Assembly (NCBI GenBank): GCA_045105615.1
Contig: JBGCDS010000036.1
Coordinates: 1 to 19,296, forward strand
DNA length: 19,296 nt
Direction of reading: 5' to 3'
DNA from: UBA1858 sp045105615
GTDB taxonomy: Bacteria; Pseudomonadota; Gammaproteobacteria; UBA4575
A program made the position numbers and the translations under genes. The notes below the pieces were generated by a model that was not told the DNA's origin, did no database searches, and worked only from the letters and a program-made list of their open reading frames with translations. The first letter of the stretch is position 1; each line of letters starts with the position of its first letter. Positions 1 through 6,092 of the stretch are shown here, piece after piece.

Positions 1-1
1 T

Positions 2-139
2 CTGAAATACAAAAATGCATATAGGCAAATTACTCCAGTTGACATCCAAGCCTACACTGTTCTTACGCAACTGAGTAAAGCGTTGAATGTCCGCTTTCGA
101 CCTAAAGCAGACATTCTTCATTTAAATTATGAATCATGA
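2..139 (+). CDS. 3' end of an unrecognised gene (5' truncated by the window)
   Basis: An open frame runs from base 2 to a TGA at 137-139 and encodes 45 residues with normal amino acid composition, including ITPVDIQAYTVLTQLSKAL. No start is visible, so the gene begins upstream of the window. The last ~17 residues (NVRFRPKADI and the following HLNYES) are translated from the palindromic repeat at 85-116 and the bases just after it. The native C-terminus was therefore probably replaced or extended by insertion of the repeat. The NVRF.PKAD tail recalls C-termini created by the same kind of repeat in other gammaproteobacteria (from memory). The family cannot be told from this fragment. Confidence 0.55.
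   Translation: MKYKNAYRQITPVDIQAYTVLTQLSKALNVRFRPKADILHLNYES
85..116. repeat. Palindromic repeat, copy 1 (REP-like)
   Basis: The left arm GAATGTCCGCTTT (85-97) and right arm AAAGCAGACATTC (104-116) pair at 12 of 13 positions around a 6-base loop. This is the best-preserved of three copies in the first 1.3 kb; the others are at 1112-1143 and 1196-1225. It lies inside the reading frame of the truncated upstream gene and supplies its C-terminal codons. Confidence 0.8.
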
Positions 140-163
140 AAATGGTAACCGTGGTGAATGCTA

Positions 164-694
164 ATGACCGACGATAGCCAAATAAGTGGACTTGCGGAGA
201 TGGTATTTATTTCCGAAATTGTGAAACAGGCTAAGATCGCGAAACGAGCTGCCGTGCGTTTGCATGCCACAAATAATTACTTCGATGAAATTGAAGTTTG
301 GTGTTCAATTCAATCAATCCTCGTCGCTGCAGGAAATATATCTAAAATACTCTGGCCTTCACACGAGTCGAGACTGCCGAGGGGTGAAAAGCTACGAGCA
401 TTACTCGAAGTTGAATTGGATAATCTTCTTTCCGATCGCAAATTCCGAAATCATTTCGAGCACTACGATGAGCGAATTGAGGATTGGTTTAAAAGCAACA
501 ACTCCGCTGTTTACTCAGACTCGAGAATAAATTCACTGGAACCTACGCCATGGAGCTTTCCGCAGTTTTTCCACAGAGACTACAATTCTGAAAGCCAGAT
601 ACTTACCTTTCGAGGCGAGTCAATTGATCTTGGTGCAGTCATTAAGGAGCTCGAGTTGATCCAGAAAAAATGCCGAGGCTTTTGCCTGCAATAA
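164..694 (+). CDS. Hypothetical protein with HEPN-type R-N-x3-H motif
   Basis: A 176-residue soluble protein without signal peptide or membrane segment. The start at 164 is preferred because GGTGA (153-157) sits at normal Shine-Dalgarno distance from it; the ATG at 158 touches that box. RNHFEH (about residues 95-100) matches the R-x4-H signature of HEPN ribonucleases, with the Asn usual directly after the Arg. The preceding part is predicted helical (about residues 10-60, then 75-95), as expected for a HEPN four-helix bundle. The surrounding string RKFRNHFEHYDERIE and an upstream ILVAAGNISKILWP segment recall a widespread family annotated only as hypothetical. No nucleotidyltransferase, Sir2 or other usual HEPN partner is adjacent. 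The next gene encodes a lipoprotein. RNase activity is inference from the motif; the protein could equally be a non-catalytic helical-bundle protein. Confidence 0.7.
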   Translation: MTDDSQISGLAEMVFISEIVKQAKIAKRAAVRLHATNNYFDEIEVWCSIQSILVAAGNISKILWPSHESRLPRGEKLRALLEVELDNLLSDRKFRNHFEHYDERIEDWFKSNNSAVYSDSRINSLEPTPWSFPQFFHRDYNSESQILTFRGESIDLGAVIKELELIQKKCRGFCLQ

Positions 695-716
695 TTCGTC
701 AATATTTGTATGCATG

Positions 717-722
717 TATAAT
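717..722 (+). promoter_or_regulatory. Possible -10 box for the BamE-like lipoprotein gene
   Basis: A perfect TATAAT hexamer lies about 40 bp upstream of the ATG at 763 and just after the stop of the HEPN-type gene. No convincing -35 box is found 16-18 bp upstream, so this is weak support. Confidence 0.3.
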
Positions 723-762
723 ATTTCTAGATATTGGCCGTCAATTATTAAGGGAGAAACCT

Positions 763-1113
763 ATGGTTAGAGTTGCTACAGCTTTCTTGATTATCCTAAT
801 AGCAGGATGTGCATCTCAAAGTAAAGTGATGACTAACTCATCTAAAATCACTGCAGGAATGAGCAAATCAGAACTTGAAGAAATAATGGGCCCACCACAG
901 AATCGTCAGTTTGAAGCAACAGATGAGGCTTGGCAGTATTGTGCAACGGGATTTGAGACAGATCACTTCGTTTTAGTATGGCTGTCAGGTGACACTGTTA
1001 CTGGCATGCAAACGTATCGAAATACAGATGGATTTGGTACGTGTGATAACTTTTTCAGAACAGTTAATTGGGAAGAGGCTCCTGATGTATCCGTAGAAAT
1101 TCGCGAACGGTGA
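763..1113 (+). CDS. BamE/SmpA-OmlA-like lipoprotein
   Basis: A 116-residue predicted lipoprotein. The start at 763 is chosen over an upstream in-frame ATG at 670 for two reasons: it follows AGGGAGA (751-757), and it places a proper type II signal peptide at the N-terminus, MVRVATAFLIILIAGC, with lipobox IAGC and the modified Cys at residue 16. The segment ITAGMSKSELEEIMGPPQ resembles the repeat that opens SmpA/OmlA (BamE-like) domains, followed by a strand-rich part ending around VWLSGDTVTGMQTY. True BamE is a subunit of the outer-membrane protein assembly machine, but this copy sits in an accessory region next to an orphan HEPN-type gene. It is more likely a paralogue of unknown job in the outer-membrane periplasmic leaflet. 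Its TGA stop (1111-1113) overlaps the start of repeat copy 2. Confidence 0.75.
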   Translation: MVRVATAFLIILIAGCASQSKVMTNSSKITAGMSKSELEEIMGPPQNRQFEATDEAWQYCATGFETDHFVLVWLSGDTVTGMQTYRNTDGFGTCDNFFRTVNWEEAPDVSVEIRER

Positions 1114-1143
1114 ATGACCGCTATTGAGCCGTTAGCAGACATT
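1112..1143. repeat. Palindromic repeat, copy 2
   Basis: GAATGACCGCTA (1112-1123), a loop containing TGAGCCG, then TTAGCAGACATT (1132-1143). The arms pair imperfectly. Sequence and length match copy 1 (same AATG-CCGCT start and AGCAGACATT end). It begins within the stop codon of the lipoprotein gene. Confidence 0.75.
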
Positions 1144-1160
1144 AGAATCAATTGTGGTTC

Positions 1161-1186
1161 AGTATATTTGAATTTGCTAATATACT
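1161..1186. repeat. Perfect 8-bp inverted repeat between repeat copies 2 and 3
   Basis: AGTATATT (1161-1168) and AATATACT (1179-1186) are exact reverse complements around a 10-base spacer. There is no T-tract, so it is not an ordinary terminator. It could be an operator or part of the repeat-flanked unit. Confidence 0.4.
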
Positions 1187-1195
1187 CTATATGTT

Positions 1196-1225
1196 AATGA
1201 ACGCATTTGAGCCGTAAGCAGACTT
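1196..1225. repeat. Palindromic repeat, copy 3 (degenerate)
   Basis: AATGAACGCATTTGAGCCGT (1196-1215) followed by AAGCAGACTT shares most positions with copy 2, including the TTGAGCCGT core and AGCAGAC. The palindrome has decayed. It lies directly upstream of the broken small gene at 1241. Confidence 0.65.
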
Positions 1226-1240
1226 AAGTATTCATCAGAA

Positions 1241-1417
1241 ATGATTAAGCAAAAGAAAATCACCCTATGGCTTTTGATGCTTGTGTCAGTTCCTGCAACT
1301 TACTATGCTGGAACTAGTGTTATTTTTTATTCTTGGTTAAGTGCTGCATCACCTGAACGTTGACCATCAGAAAAAGCTGGATTATGGGCTGACAGTGCTC
1401 TTATAGACGACAGTTAG
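1241..1417 (+). pseudogene. Broken gene for a small membrane protein
   Basis: The ATG at 1241 opens a 40-codon frame with a hydrophobic N-terminal segment (KKITLWLLMLVSVPATYYAG), ending at TGA 1361-1363. The same frame stays protein-like for 17 more codons (PSEKAGLWADSALIDDS) to TAG at 1415-1417. The context SPER-stop-PSEKAGLWA recalls small two-helix membrane proteins with a (R)WPxEKAGxWA motif (from memory). The TGA then most simply replaces a Trp TGG codon, and the expected second membrane helix after the motif is missing. This points to a decayed gene. The alternative is a genuine 40-residue single-span peptide. Confidence 0.5.
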
Positions 1418-1491
1418 CATGAACTTTTTAGCTAAAGTAAGTCCAATATCCTTAAGACCCTAGTTCTATTTCAACGTTACGAGGAAATTAT

Positions 1492-1848
1492 ATGTATAAA
1501 TTTAAGTCAAATTTATTAGCAATGAGCGCCATTGTAGCCACTAGTACTTTTGTAACTCATATAGCAGTAGCTGAAGAAAATCCATTTAAAATGACTGAAC
1601 TGTCTACTGGTTATATGGTTGCAGACAGTGATGGTAAATTCTGTAAAAAGAAAATGAAAAAAATGGATGTAAACGAAGATGGTAGTGTTAGTAAAGACGA
1701 GTTTATGTCACATGCGGAAAAGAAATTTTCTAAAAAAGATAAGAATGGTGATGGTGTATTGACAGAAGATGAAATGAAAAGAATGAAAAAGCACGGTGAA
1801 GGCAAGTGTGGAGAAGGAAAATGTGGAGAAAAGAAGTCTGATAGCTAA
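1492..1848 (+). CDS. HvfA-like RiPP metallophore precursor with two inserted EF-hands
   Basis: A 118-residue secreted protein behind GAGGAA (1481-1486). The signal peptide is residues 1-27, probably cut after AVA. The mature N-terminus NPFKMTELSTGYMVAD resembles HvfA-family precursors, and the C-terminus GEGKCGEGKCGEKK (residues 102-115) holds two EGKCG-type motifs. In that family these are modified by a DUF692/MNIO enzyme to copper-binding oxazolone/thioamide groups. Between them lie two canonical EF-hand loops: Asp59-Val-Asn-Glu-Asp-Gly to Glu70, and Asp83-Lys-Asn-Gly-Asp-Gly to Glu94. Only three Cys are present (51, 106, 111). The usual partners HvfB (DUF692), HvfC (DUF2063) and a DoxX protein are absent here, so maturation would have to come from elsewhere. 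A plain periplasmic EF-hand calcium protein with a Lys/Glu-rich tail is the alternative. A strong terminator follows, so the gene is probably monocistronic. Confidence 0.75.
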   Translation: MYKFKSNLLAMSAIVATSTFVTHIAVAEENPFKMTELSTGYMVADSDGKFCKKKMKKMDVNEDGSVSKDEFMSHAEKKFSKKDKNGDGVLTEDEMKRMKKHGEGKCGEGKCGEKKSDS

Positions 1849-1870
1849 ATTTTAGATATTCTTAATCAGT

Positions 1871-1895
1871 AAAGGCGGATATTGTCCGCCTTTTT
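1871..1895 (+). terminator. Intrinsic terminator of the HvfA-like gene
   Basis: AAAGGCGGA (1871-1879) pairs perfectly with TCCGCCTTT (1885-1893) around a 5-base loop, and a run of five T begins at 1891. It starts 22 bp after the stop codon. Confidence 0.9.
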
Positions 1896-1965
1896 ATGTA
1901 AGACAGATTATTCACTACCTCGCAGATTTCTGAAGTTGGTGTTCCAACTTATAATAATCTTATAG

Positions 1966-2151
1966 GGCTACTATCTTGGAAATAGCTATTTAAACTTATT
2001 TGAATGGAACGATGAATGGTTTAGTAATGGTCACTCAGTGATCTTCATTGAGACAGACAGTATCGAGACAATTGTTGTTCGTATTAGAGATAATGACGCC
2101 TGAGTTTCTGAAATCACAGTTCATGAATGGTTGGAATATGTTGTTCTGTAA
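1966..2151 (+). pseudogene. Remnant of an unrecognised gene with an internal stop
   Basis: From 1966 the frame reads 45 protein-like codons (GYYLGNSYLNLFEWNDEW and on to IVVRIRDNDA) to TGA at 2101-2103. It then continues for 15 more (VSEITVHEWLEYVVL) to TAA at 2149-2151. No start codon lies in this frame after the TAG at 1963. A different frame just upstream (about 1926-1985) also reads sensibly (ISEVGVPTYNNLIGLLSWK), which suggests a frameshift near 1965-1985 as well. Acidic and aromatic composition suggests a small soluble alpha/beta protein. The family is not recognised. The rest of the 1896-2217 gap shows nothing else clear. Confidence 0.45.
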
Positions 2152-2217
2152 CAGACCCATTCGGCTATATATTCGATTTGATGAATTCAAAGATGAAAGG
2201 CCATGCTTAGCACTCAG

Positions 2218-3618
2218 TTAATCAGTGTGGTTGATATTTAGGTTTTCAAAGGAAACTAATTCTAATTTGCCATTACTAGCATTCCAGACATACACGTCTG
2301 ACTCTCTTGCTAGCTCAGCGCCAGAATGACCATAGTTGGTATCAAATACTACGAAGCTTCCATCTTCAGACACAGCAGAATGTGCTGCCATAATATTGCC
2401 TTCTTTAGGTCCGTAATAGTTGGTGACAAGCATCGTCTTTCCTTCTTGAAGGTCACGTCGATAAATATTAATCAGTGAGCCTGGCACGCGAAATTCAGTA
2501 AGATTGCTAGCAGCTGATTGAAACGTTACATAGCGTCCATTGGATGATATTTTTGGTGATTGTGATTGATGATTACCTGGTGCGCCTTCTTTACCAATGG
2601 AAGCTAGTTGAGTTGTTTTATTTTTTCGATCTCGTACAAATATATCGATACGTCTGGCAGTACGGCCTTTACCAGTAATCTCTAAAGCAGTATCAGGGTA
2701 GTTCTCTACTAAATCCGAAGACATAGAGGCGAATGCGACAAAACGACCATCCGTGGATACGCTTCCACTGTGAGAAGGGTGATTCCCTGGCTGGCCTAAG
2801 GTGTTTAATGAAATGATTTCAGTTTTGCCTAACTCACGATCACGAATAAATACATCTGAGAAGTTCCACTCATTTTCATCGCTACGCTTGTTGTCCACGG
2901 GCACTAAGTTGCGAGCTGGAGAATGAAACACTACGTAGCGTCCATCAGAAGATATTGAAGGATTATGTGAGCTGTGGTTTGCCTGTTGATCTCTACTGGT
3001 TAATGAGATGAGTTCTGTTGTTTTTTCGACGAGGTCACGTACAAACACATCAGAACTTTCATTAATATCATCTTTAATTAGATTTTTTGCTGCAGATTCA
3101 AATGCAATATAACGACCATTTGCTGATATAACAGGGTGTAATGATCGTGTATTACCTGAGTTGCCTTCTATTGAGACTGATACAAGTGATGTTGTCTTCT
3201 CTTGTCGATCACGCACAAAAATATCAATTTGACCATTTGCATCATTATCAACGAGGTTTTCAGCGGAAGACATAAAAGTAACATATCTTCCATTTCTTGA
3301 TATAGAAGGGTTTAATGAGTAGTGATTTGCTTCACTTCCATCAGAATGTATTGAGACACGCTCCATGATTTTAGATTCGCGGTCATAAACAAATATATCT
3401 TGTCGATTATTTGTGTCATTAGGAACTAAGTTTGTTGCTGCAGAATGAAATGCAACAAATCTTCCATTCACAGAAATATGTGCATTGGCAGAGGCATAGT
3501 CAGCAGGTGTTGGCTGCAACCACGTAAGAGCCGATTCTTCGCTAGCTGAGATTGATGTTATAAATAACGCAAATATAAATAGAGAAGAGATGGTAAGTAT
3601 ATATTGCAATTTTTTCAT
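2218..3618 (-). CDS. Secreted seven-repeat beta-propeller (PD40/TolB-like) protein
   Basis: 466 residues with an N-terminal signal peptide (about residues 1-25, cut near SISA-SE). The rest is seven tandem copies of a ~58-70 residue unit whose core reads (I/V)S.(N/D)GR(Y/F)V.F.S.A.NLV, then D(I/V)FVRDR and a T..(V/I)S strand. The units begin near residues 48, 106, 164, 222, 287, 357 and 416. This is the pattern of WD40-like (PD40) blades, and seven units fit one closed propeller. Units 4 and 5 carry longer loops and unit 7 is the most diverged. No enzymatic or anchoring domain is attached, so it is probably a free periplasmic or extracellular binding scaffold. Its upstream neighbour is the haloperoxidase, but a terminator separates them. 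No strong Shine-Dalgarno is seen before the ATG at 3618. Confidence 0.8.
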   Translation of the reverse strand: MKKLQYILTISSLFIFALFITSISASEESALTWLQPTPADYASANAHISVNGRFVAFHSAATNLVPNDTNNRQDIFVYDRESKIMERVSIHSDGSEANHYSLNPSISRNGRYVTFMSSAENLVDNDANGQIDIFVRDRQEKTTSLVSVSIEGNSGNTRSLHPVISANGRYIAFESAAKNLIKDDINESSDVFVRDLVEKTTELISLTSRDQQANHSSHNPSISSDGRYVVFHSPARNLVPVDNKRSDENEWNFSDVFIRDRELGKTEIISLNTLGQPGNHPSHSGSVSTDGRFVAFASMSSDLVENYPDTALEITGKGRTARRIDIFVRDRKNKTTQLASIGKEGAPGNHQSQSPKISSNGRYVTFQSAASNLTEFRVPGSLINIYRRDLQEGKTMLVTNYYGPKEGNIMAAHSAVSEDGSFVVFDTNYGHSGAELARESDVYVWNASNGKLELVSFENLNINHTD

Positions 3619-3651
3619 GGGTTTATATCTTTTATTTTTTAAAAGTATAAC

Positions 3652-3679
3652 AAAAAGGGGTGACTAAAAAGCCACCCCT
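3652..3679 (-). terminator. Intrinsic terminator after the haloperoxidase gene
   Basis: Read on the minus strand, AGGGGTGGCT pairs with AGTCACCCCT (one G-U pair) around a TTTT loop and is followed by TTTTTG. It lies between the two minus-strand genes. The haloperoxidase transcript probably ends here and the propeller gene needs its own promoter, or read-through. Confidence 0.85.
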
Positions 3680-3707
3680 GTTAATAGTTATATGCATGTA
3701 AAAATAC

Positions 3708-5618
3708 TTATACTATTATTTTCTTGCCATCAAATGTTGTAAGCTCAAACCCGTTAAACGGTTCGTTGGTTGTCTCGGCAAGGTCCTTCATGTACTGAAT
3801 TGCAAATTCCTCACCTAAACGGTAAGACACTGCATTATCAGAACGCCAATGCACACATCCAAAGTTACGCGCACAACCAATGTTACCCGCAAGCTTATTA
3901 AGCTCACCACCAACAGTTAACTCATCACCACCTGTGTATGGCACAAGCTTAGTTCCGTCAGCACTTGGTTGCATTGGATTAGACACCACTGCGTTTTCAT
4001 CAAAGACAGCCTTAAGCACTGTGACACAAGCACCCGCAACAGATGCATGACCAGCACCATAAGATGGATGTGTAGGAGACCCTTCAGGAAATGCCATTGG
4101 CAGTAAGTAAGAGCCATACTTATTATAAGTCTCTTGAACTGCTTGAGAGTTTAAAATACTCGAATGAAGAGGGTATTCAGCCGCTCCTCTTAAGCAGTTG
4201 TGCACTCGGCCTCCATAAGCTTCAGGACGAAGACGACGATGGACATTCCACTTTTGGAACCATTGGTTTTGTGCAACTTTTCCAGACACTTCCCAAAGTA
4301 ATGTTAAGATTTGTGGAGGACCAAATGTCGCAAGACCTTCTGAAATACGTGCTGCACCCGCGAATCCTGATGCATCACCTACACCACCACCAACGGCAGA
4401 GCCAAAGTAAGGGTTGTTAGGATCAAATGGTGCGCCTATGCCGCCAGCACCTGCATTCATACCAAACTGACCAATTGTAGTTGGCGGGGTGAGCATGATG
4501 ATACATGCATTAAAGTAAGCTTGTGCCAATGCATCCACCTGCACATAAGAAGCAGCGGTACGTCCATTGTAATAATATCGACGTGTTGGATCGAAAACTT
4601 CTTTACCTGGACCTTGAGCGCAACCACGTTGAATATCTAACCATTCATCATACTCAGTCATGAAGTCTAAGTTTTCTGCGCGGCTTACAATTGTCTGGTC
4701 GTAAGGTTGTGCACCATATGGCACATCCAATAACATGAATTGAGAGGTAAATGGTCCTTTCTCAGAGCCAGGCAATCCTGAACGGAATAGATTATTTGGG
4801 GTGATCGAGCCTTTAACATCTTTCATGTCACCTTTACCAGCCATTGAATTTAATTCATCAGCAGCGGCATAAGCTAAAGGAGAATTTTCATACTGATCAA
4901 AAGGCACATCACGTAATAGTGCTCCCCAATAGACCTCAACCGTTTCTGCGGCAGCTTCTTTACTTGAAAAATTTGGAGCGGGAGGTACGGTTTGCGCATG
5001 AGAATCTGGACCTAATCCTTGCCATGCAATACCAGCTAATGGGTTAACTAGTCGACGTTGTTGTGTAGGATCAGCGCAACCAAGTGGTACTTTTGCTAGA
5101 TCGCTAAATTCCCCTGTGCGCAACGCTGTTCGAAGAAGTTTATAAGCCTTAGGATCCACTTCACCAAGATCATTTTGCTTCAAACCTTTGTGGAAGTTAC
5201 CAATAAAATTAGGCAAATGTCTTTCGTCGCCATTGTTCTTATGTGTACGTAAGAAATTGTCTCGACCGCGAACATCGCTATTTCGCTTTAATTGTCTTAA
5301 TGCCGCACGAACACGAATTTTAGCAGAACGTTTTGCGCGTCCTTTTAAATTATTAGCCCAAGGCGTCAGTATCCCTCGAGACCGTCTACCCTTGTTCTTA
5401 TCTTTATGCTTATGACGATCACTTGCTTCTGCGCCACCTGTTAAGCTAACAGCTCCGAGTGCAAATGGTGCTGCGCCAACGCCACCTAAAAATCTGCGAC
5501 GGCTGCTTGATACTGACGTGACTTCATTATTTTCGTCAGTGATTGAATTGTCTAAACTATCTATTTCTTCAGCATGTATTTCGCTAGAAATAGCATCAGA
5601 CTTATTTTCATCCTTCAT
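3708..5618 (-). CDS. Tat-exported vanadium-dependent haloperoxidase
   Basis: 636 residues of the PAP2/vanadium haloperoxidase superfamily, which uses vanadate and H2O2 to oxidise halides. The size is near that of algal-type bromoperoxidases. Vanadate-site residues by motif: Lys456 and Arg464 in QKWNVHRRLRPE, His517 in EGSPTHPSYGAGH, Gly523 and the catalytic His524, Arg584 and the vanadium ligand His590 in GCARNFGCVHWRSD. Spacings (8, 7 and 6 residues) match the Ascophyllum enzyme's K341/R349, H411/H418 and R480/H486. The position of the conserved Ser (S416 there) is Ala522. The N-terminus has an acidic 39-residue lead, then SRRRFLGG and a hydrophobic stretch to GGAEA, a twin-arginine signal. 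A very basic His/Lys/Arg stretch (68-82) follows. The start at 5618 has AAGGAGC upstream. A phosphatase role is the alternative. Confidence 0.92.
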   Translation of the reverse strand: MKDENKSDAISSEIHAEEIDSLDNSITDENNEVTSVSSSRRRFLGGVGAAPFALGAVSLTGGAEASDRHKHKDKNKGRRSRGILTPWANNLKGRAKRSAKIRVRAALRQLKRNSDVRGRDNFLRTHKNNGDERHLPNFIGNFHKGLKQNDLGEVDPKAYKLLRTALRTGEFSDLAKVPLGCADPTQQRRLVNPLAGIAWQGLGPDSHAQTVPPAPNFSSKEAAAETVEVYWGALLRDVPFDQYENSPLAYAAADELNSMAGKGDMKDVKGSITPNNLFRSGLPGSEKGPFTSQFMLLDVPYGAQPYDQTIVSRAENLDFMTEYDEWLDIQRGCAQGPGKEVFDPTRRYYYNGRTAASYVQVDALAQAYFNACIIMLTPPTTIGQFGMNAGAGGIGAPFDPNNPYFGSAVGGGVGDASGFAGAARISEGLATFGPPQILTLLWEVSGKVAQNQWFQKWNVHRRLRPEAYGGRVHNCLRGAAEYPLHSSILNSQAVQETYNKYGSYLLPMAFPEGSPTHPSYGAGHASVAGACVTVLKAVFDENAVVSNPMQPSADGTKLVPYTGGDELTVGGELNKLAGNIGCARNFGCVHWRSDNAVSYRLGEEFAIQYMKDLAETTNEPFNGFELTTFDGKKIIV

Positions 5619-5693
5619 ACCTGCTCCTTAACGTTAAGAGGTTGAATAAACCACATTGCCGTTCCATGGGACACAGAGTTAAATCCATTTAGT

Positions 5694-5714
5694 GCACGCA
5701 CAAAATATGCGTGT
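5694..5714. promoter_or_regulatory. CACGCA/TGCGTG inverted repeat upstream of the haloperoxidase gene
   Basis: CACGCA (5695-5700) and TGCGTG (5708-5713) are exact complements around 7 A/T-rich bases, about 80 bp upstream of the haloperoxidase start. The shape suits an operator for a dimeric regulator. There is no T-tract. Confidence 0.35.
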
Positions 5715-5813
5715 GCAAAAAAATGTTAGCTTGGCTAAATGACTAAAGGTCTTGGCTAATGCTAAACAAGATGTGCGCCAATAAATGGTGCAAATGTTTT
5801 TAGATGAGTTTTG

Positions 5814-5829
5814 AACTTCGAACGAAGTT
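5814..5829. promoter_or_regulatory. AACTTCG-N2-CGAAGTT palindrome
   Basis: A perfect 7+7 bp inverted repeat with a 2-bp spacer, about 200 bp upstream of the haloperoxidase gene and 400 bp before the VPxPA-CTERM gene. It is a good geometric match for a dimeric repressor site. The regulator is unknown. Confidence 0.4.
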
Positions 5830-5952
5830 GTTCCAGGTGATGTCTAGCGGGATACTCACTAATTAAGAGCATTTACTAGTGCGTGGTAGATGCTAAACAT
5901 TATTTAAACAGTATTTATGTTGTATATCAATTATGTAAATATCAATGTATTG

Positions 5953-6030
5953 TACAAAAGGATTTAAATCTTTTGTAATAAAAAACAGGTATTTAGATAA
6001 AATAATTCAATTAGATTATCTGAATTATTT
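5953..6030. repeat. Two AT-rich inverted repeats in the 5619-6222 spacer
   Basis: First: TACAAAA, a bulged G, then GATTTAAATC and TTTTGTA (5953-5977) form a 12-bp-arm palindrome. Second: AAATAATTCA (6000-6009) and TGAATTATTT (6021-6030) are exact 10-bp complements around 11 bases. Both sit in very AT-rich DNA, which raises the chance of accidental palindromes. No open frame of note was seen in this 604-bp spacer. Confidence 0.4.
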
Positions 6031-6092
6031 CATTAATCAAATAAAAATAATGAGTAGTTTTTGAAGTTTAAGATGTGTGTTGGGGTTGTGAT

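Noticed and set aside
670..762. N-terminal extension of the lipoprotein from an ATG at 670
   Set aside because: It overlaps the HEPN-type gene, has no ribosome site and would bury the lipoprotein signal peptide. The ATG at 763 has AGGGAGA and a lipobox.
1112..1225. Integron attC sites around the small genes
   Set aside because: The palindromes contain GTTAGCA or GTAAGCA, which do not fit the GTTRRRY/RYYYAAC core pair, and no integrase is seen. They fit a REP-like palindrome better.
1361..2103. TGA read as Trp or selenocysteine in the two broken small genes
   Set aside because: TGA is an ordinary stop for the lipoprotein, pyrC, the PspA-like and the kinase genes in the same window. No SECIS-like element was seen. 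Gene decay is simpler.
4091..4420. 109-codon plus-strand frame opposite the haloperoxidase
   Set aside because: It is antisense to a well-supported conserved enzyme, with composition typical of a shadow frame and no ribosome site.
3708..5618. PAP2 acid phosphatase instead of haloperoxidase
   Set aside because: The length, SPTHPSY segment, HWRSD motif and exact spacing of the vanadate ligands fit vanadium haloperoxidases, although the superfamily is shared and the Ser-to-Ala change leaves some doubt.
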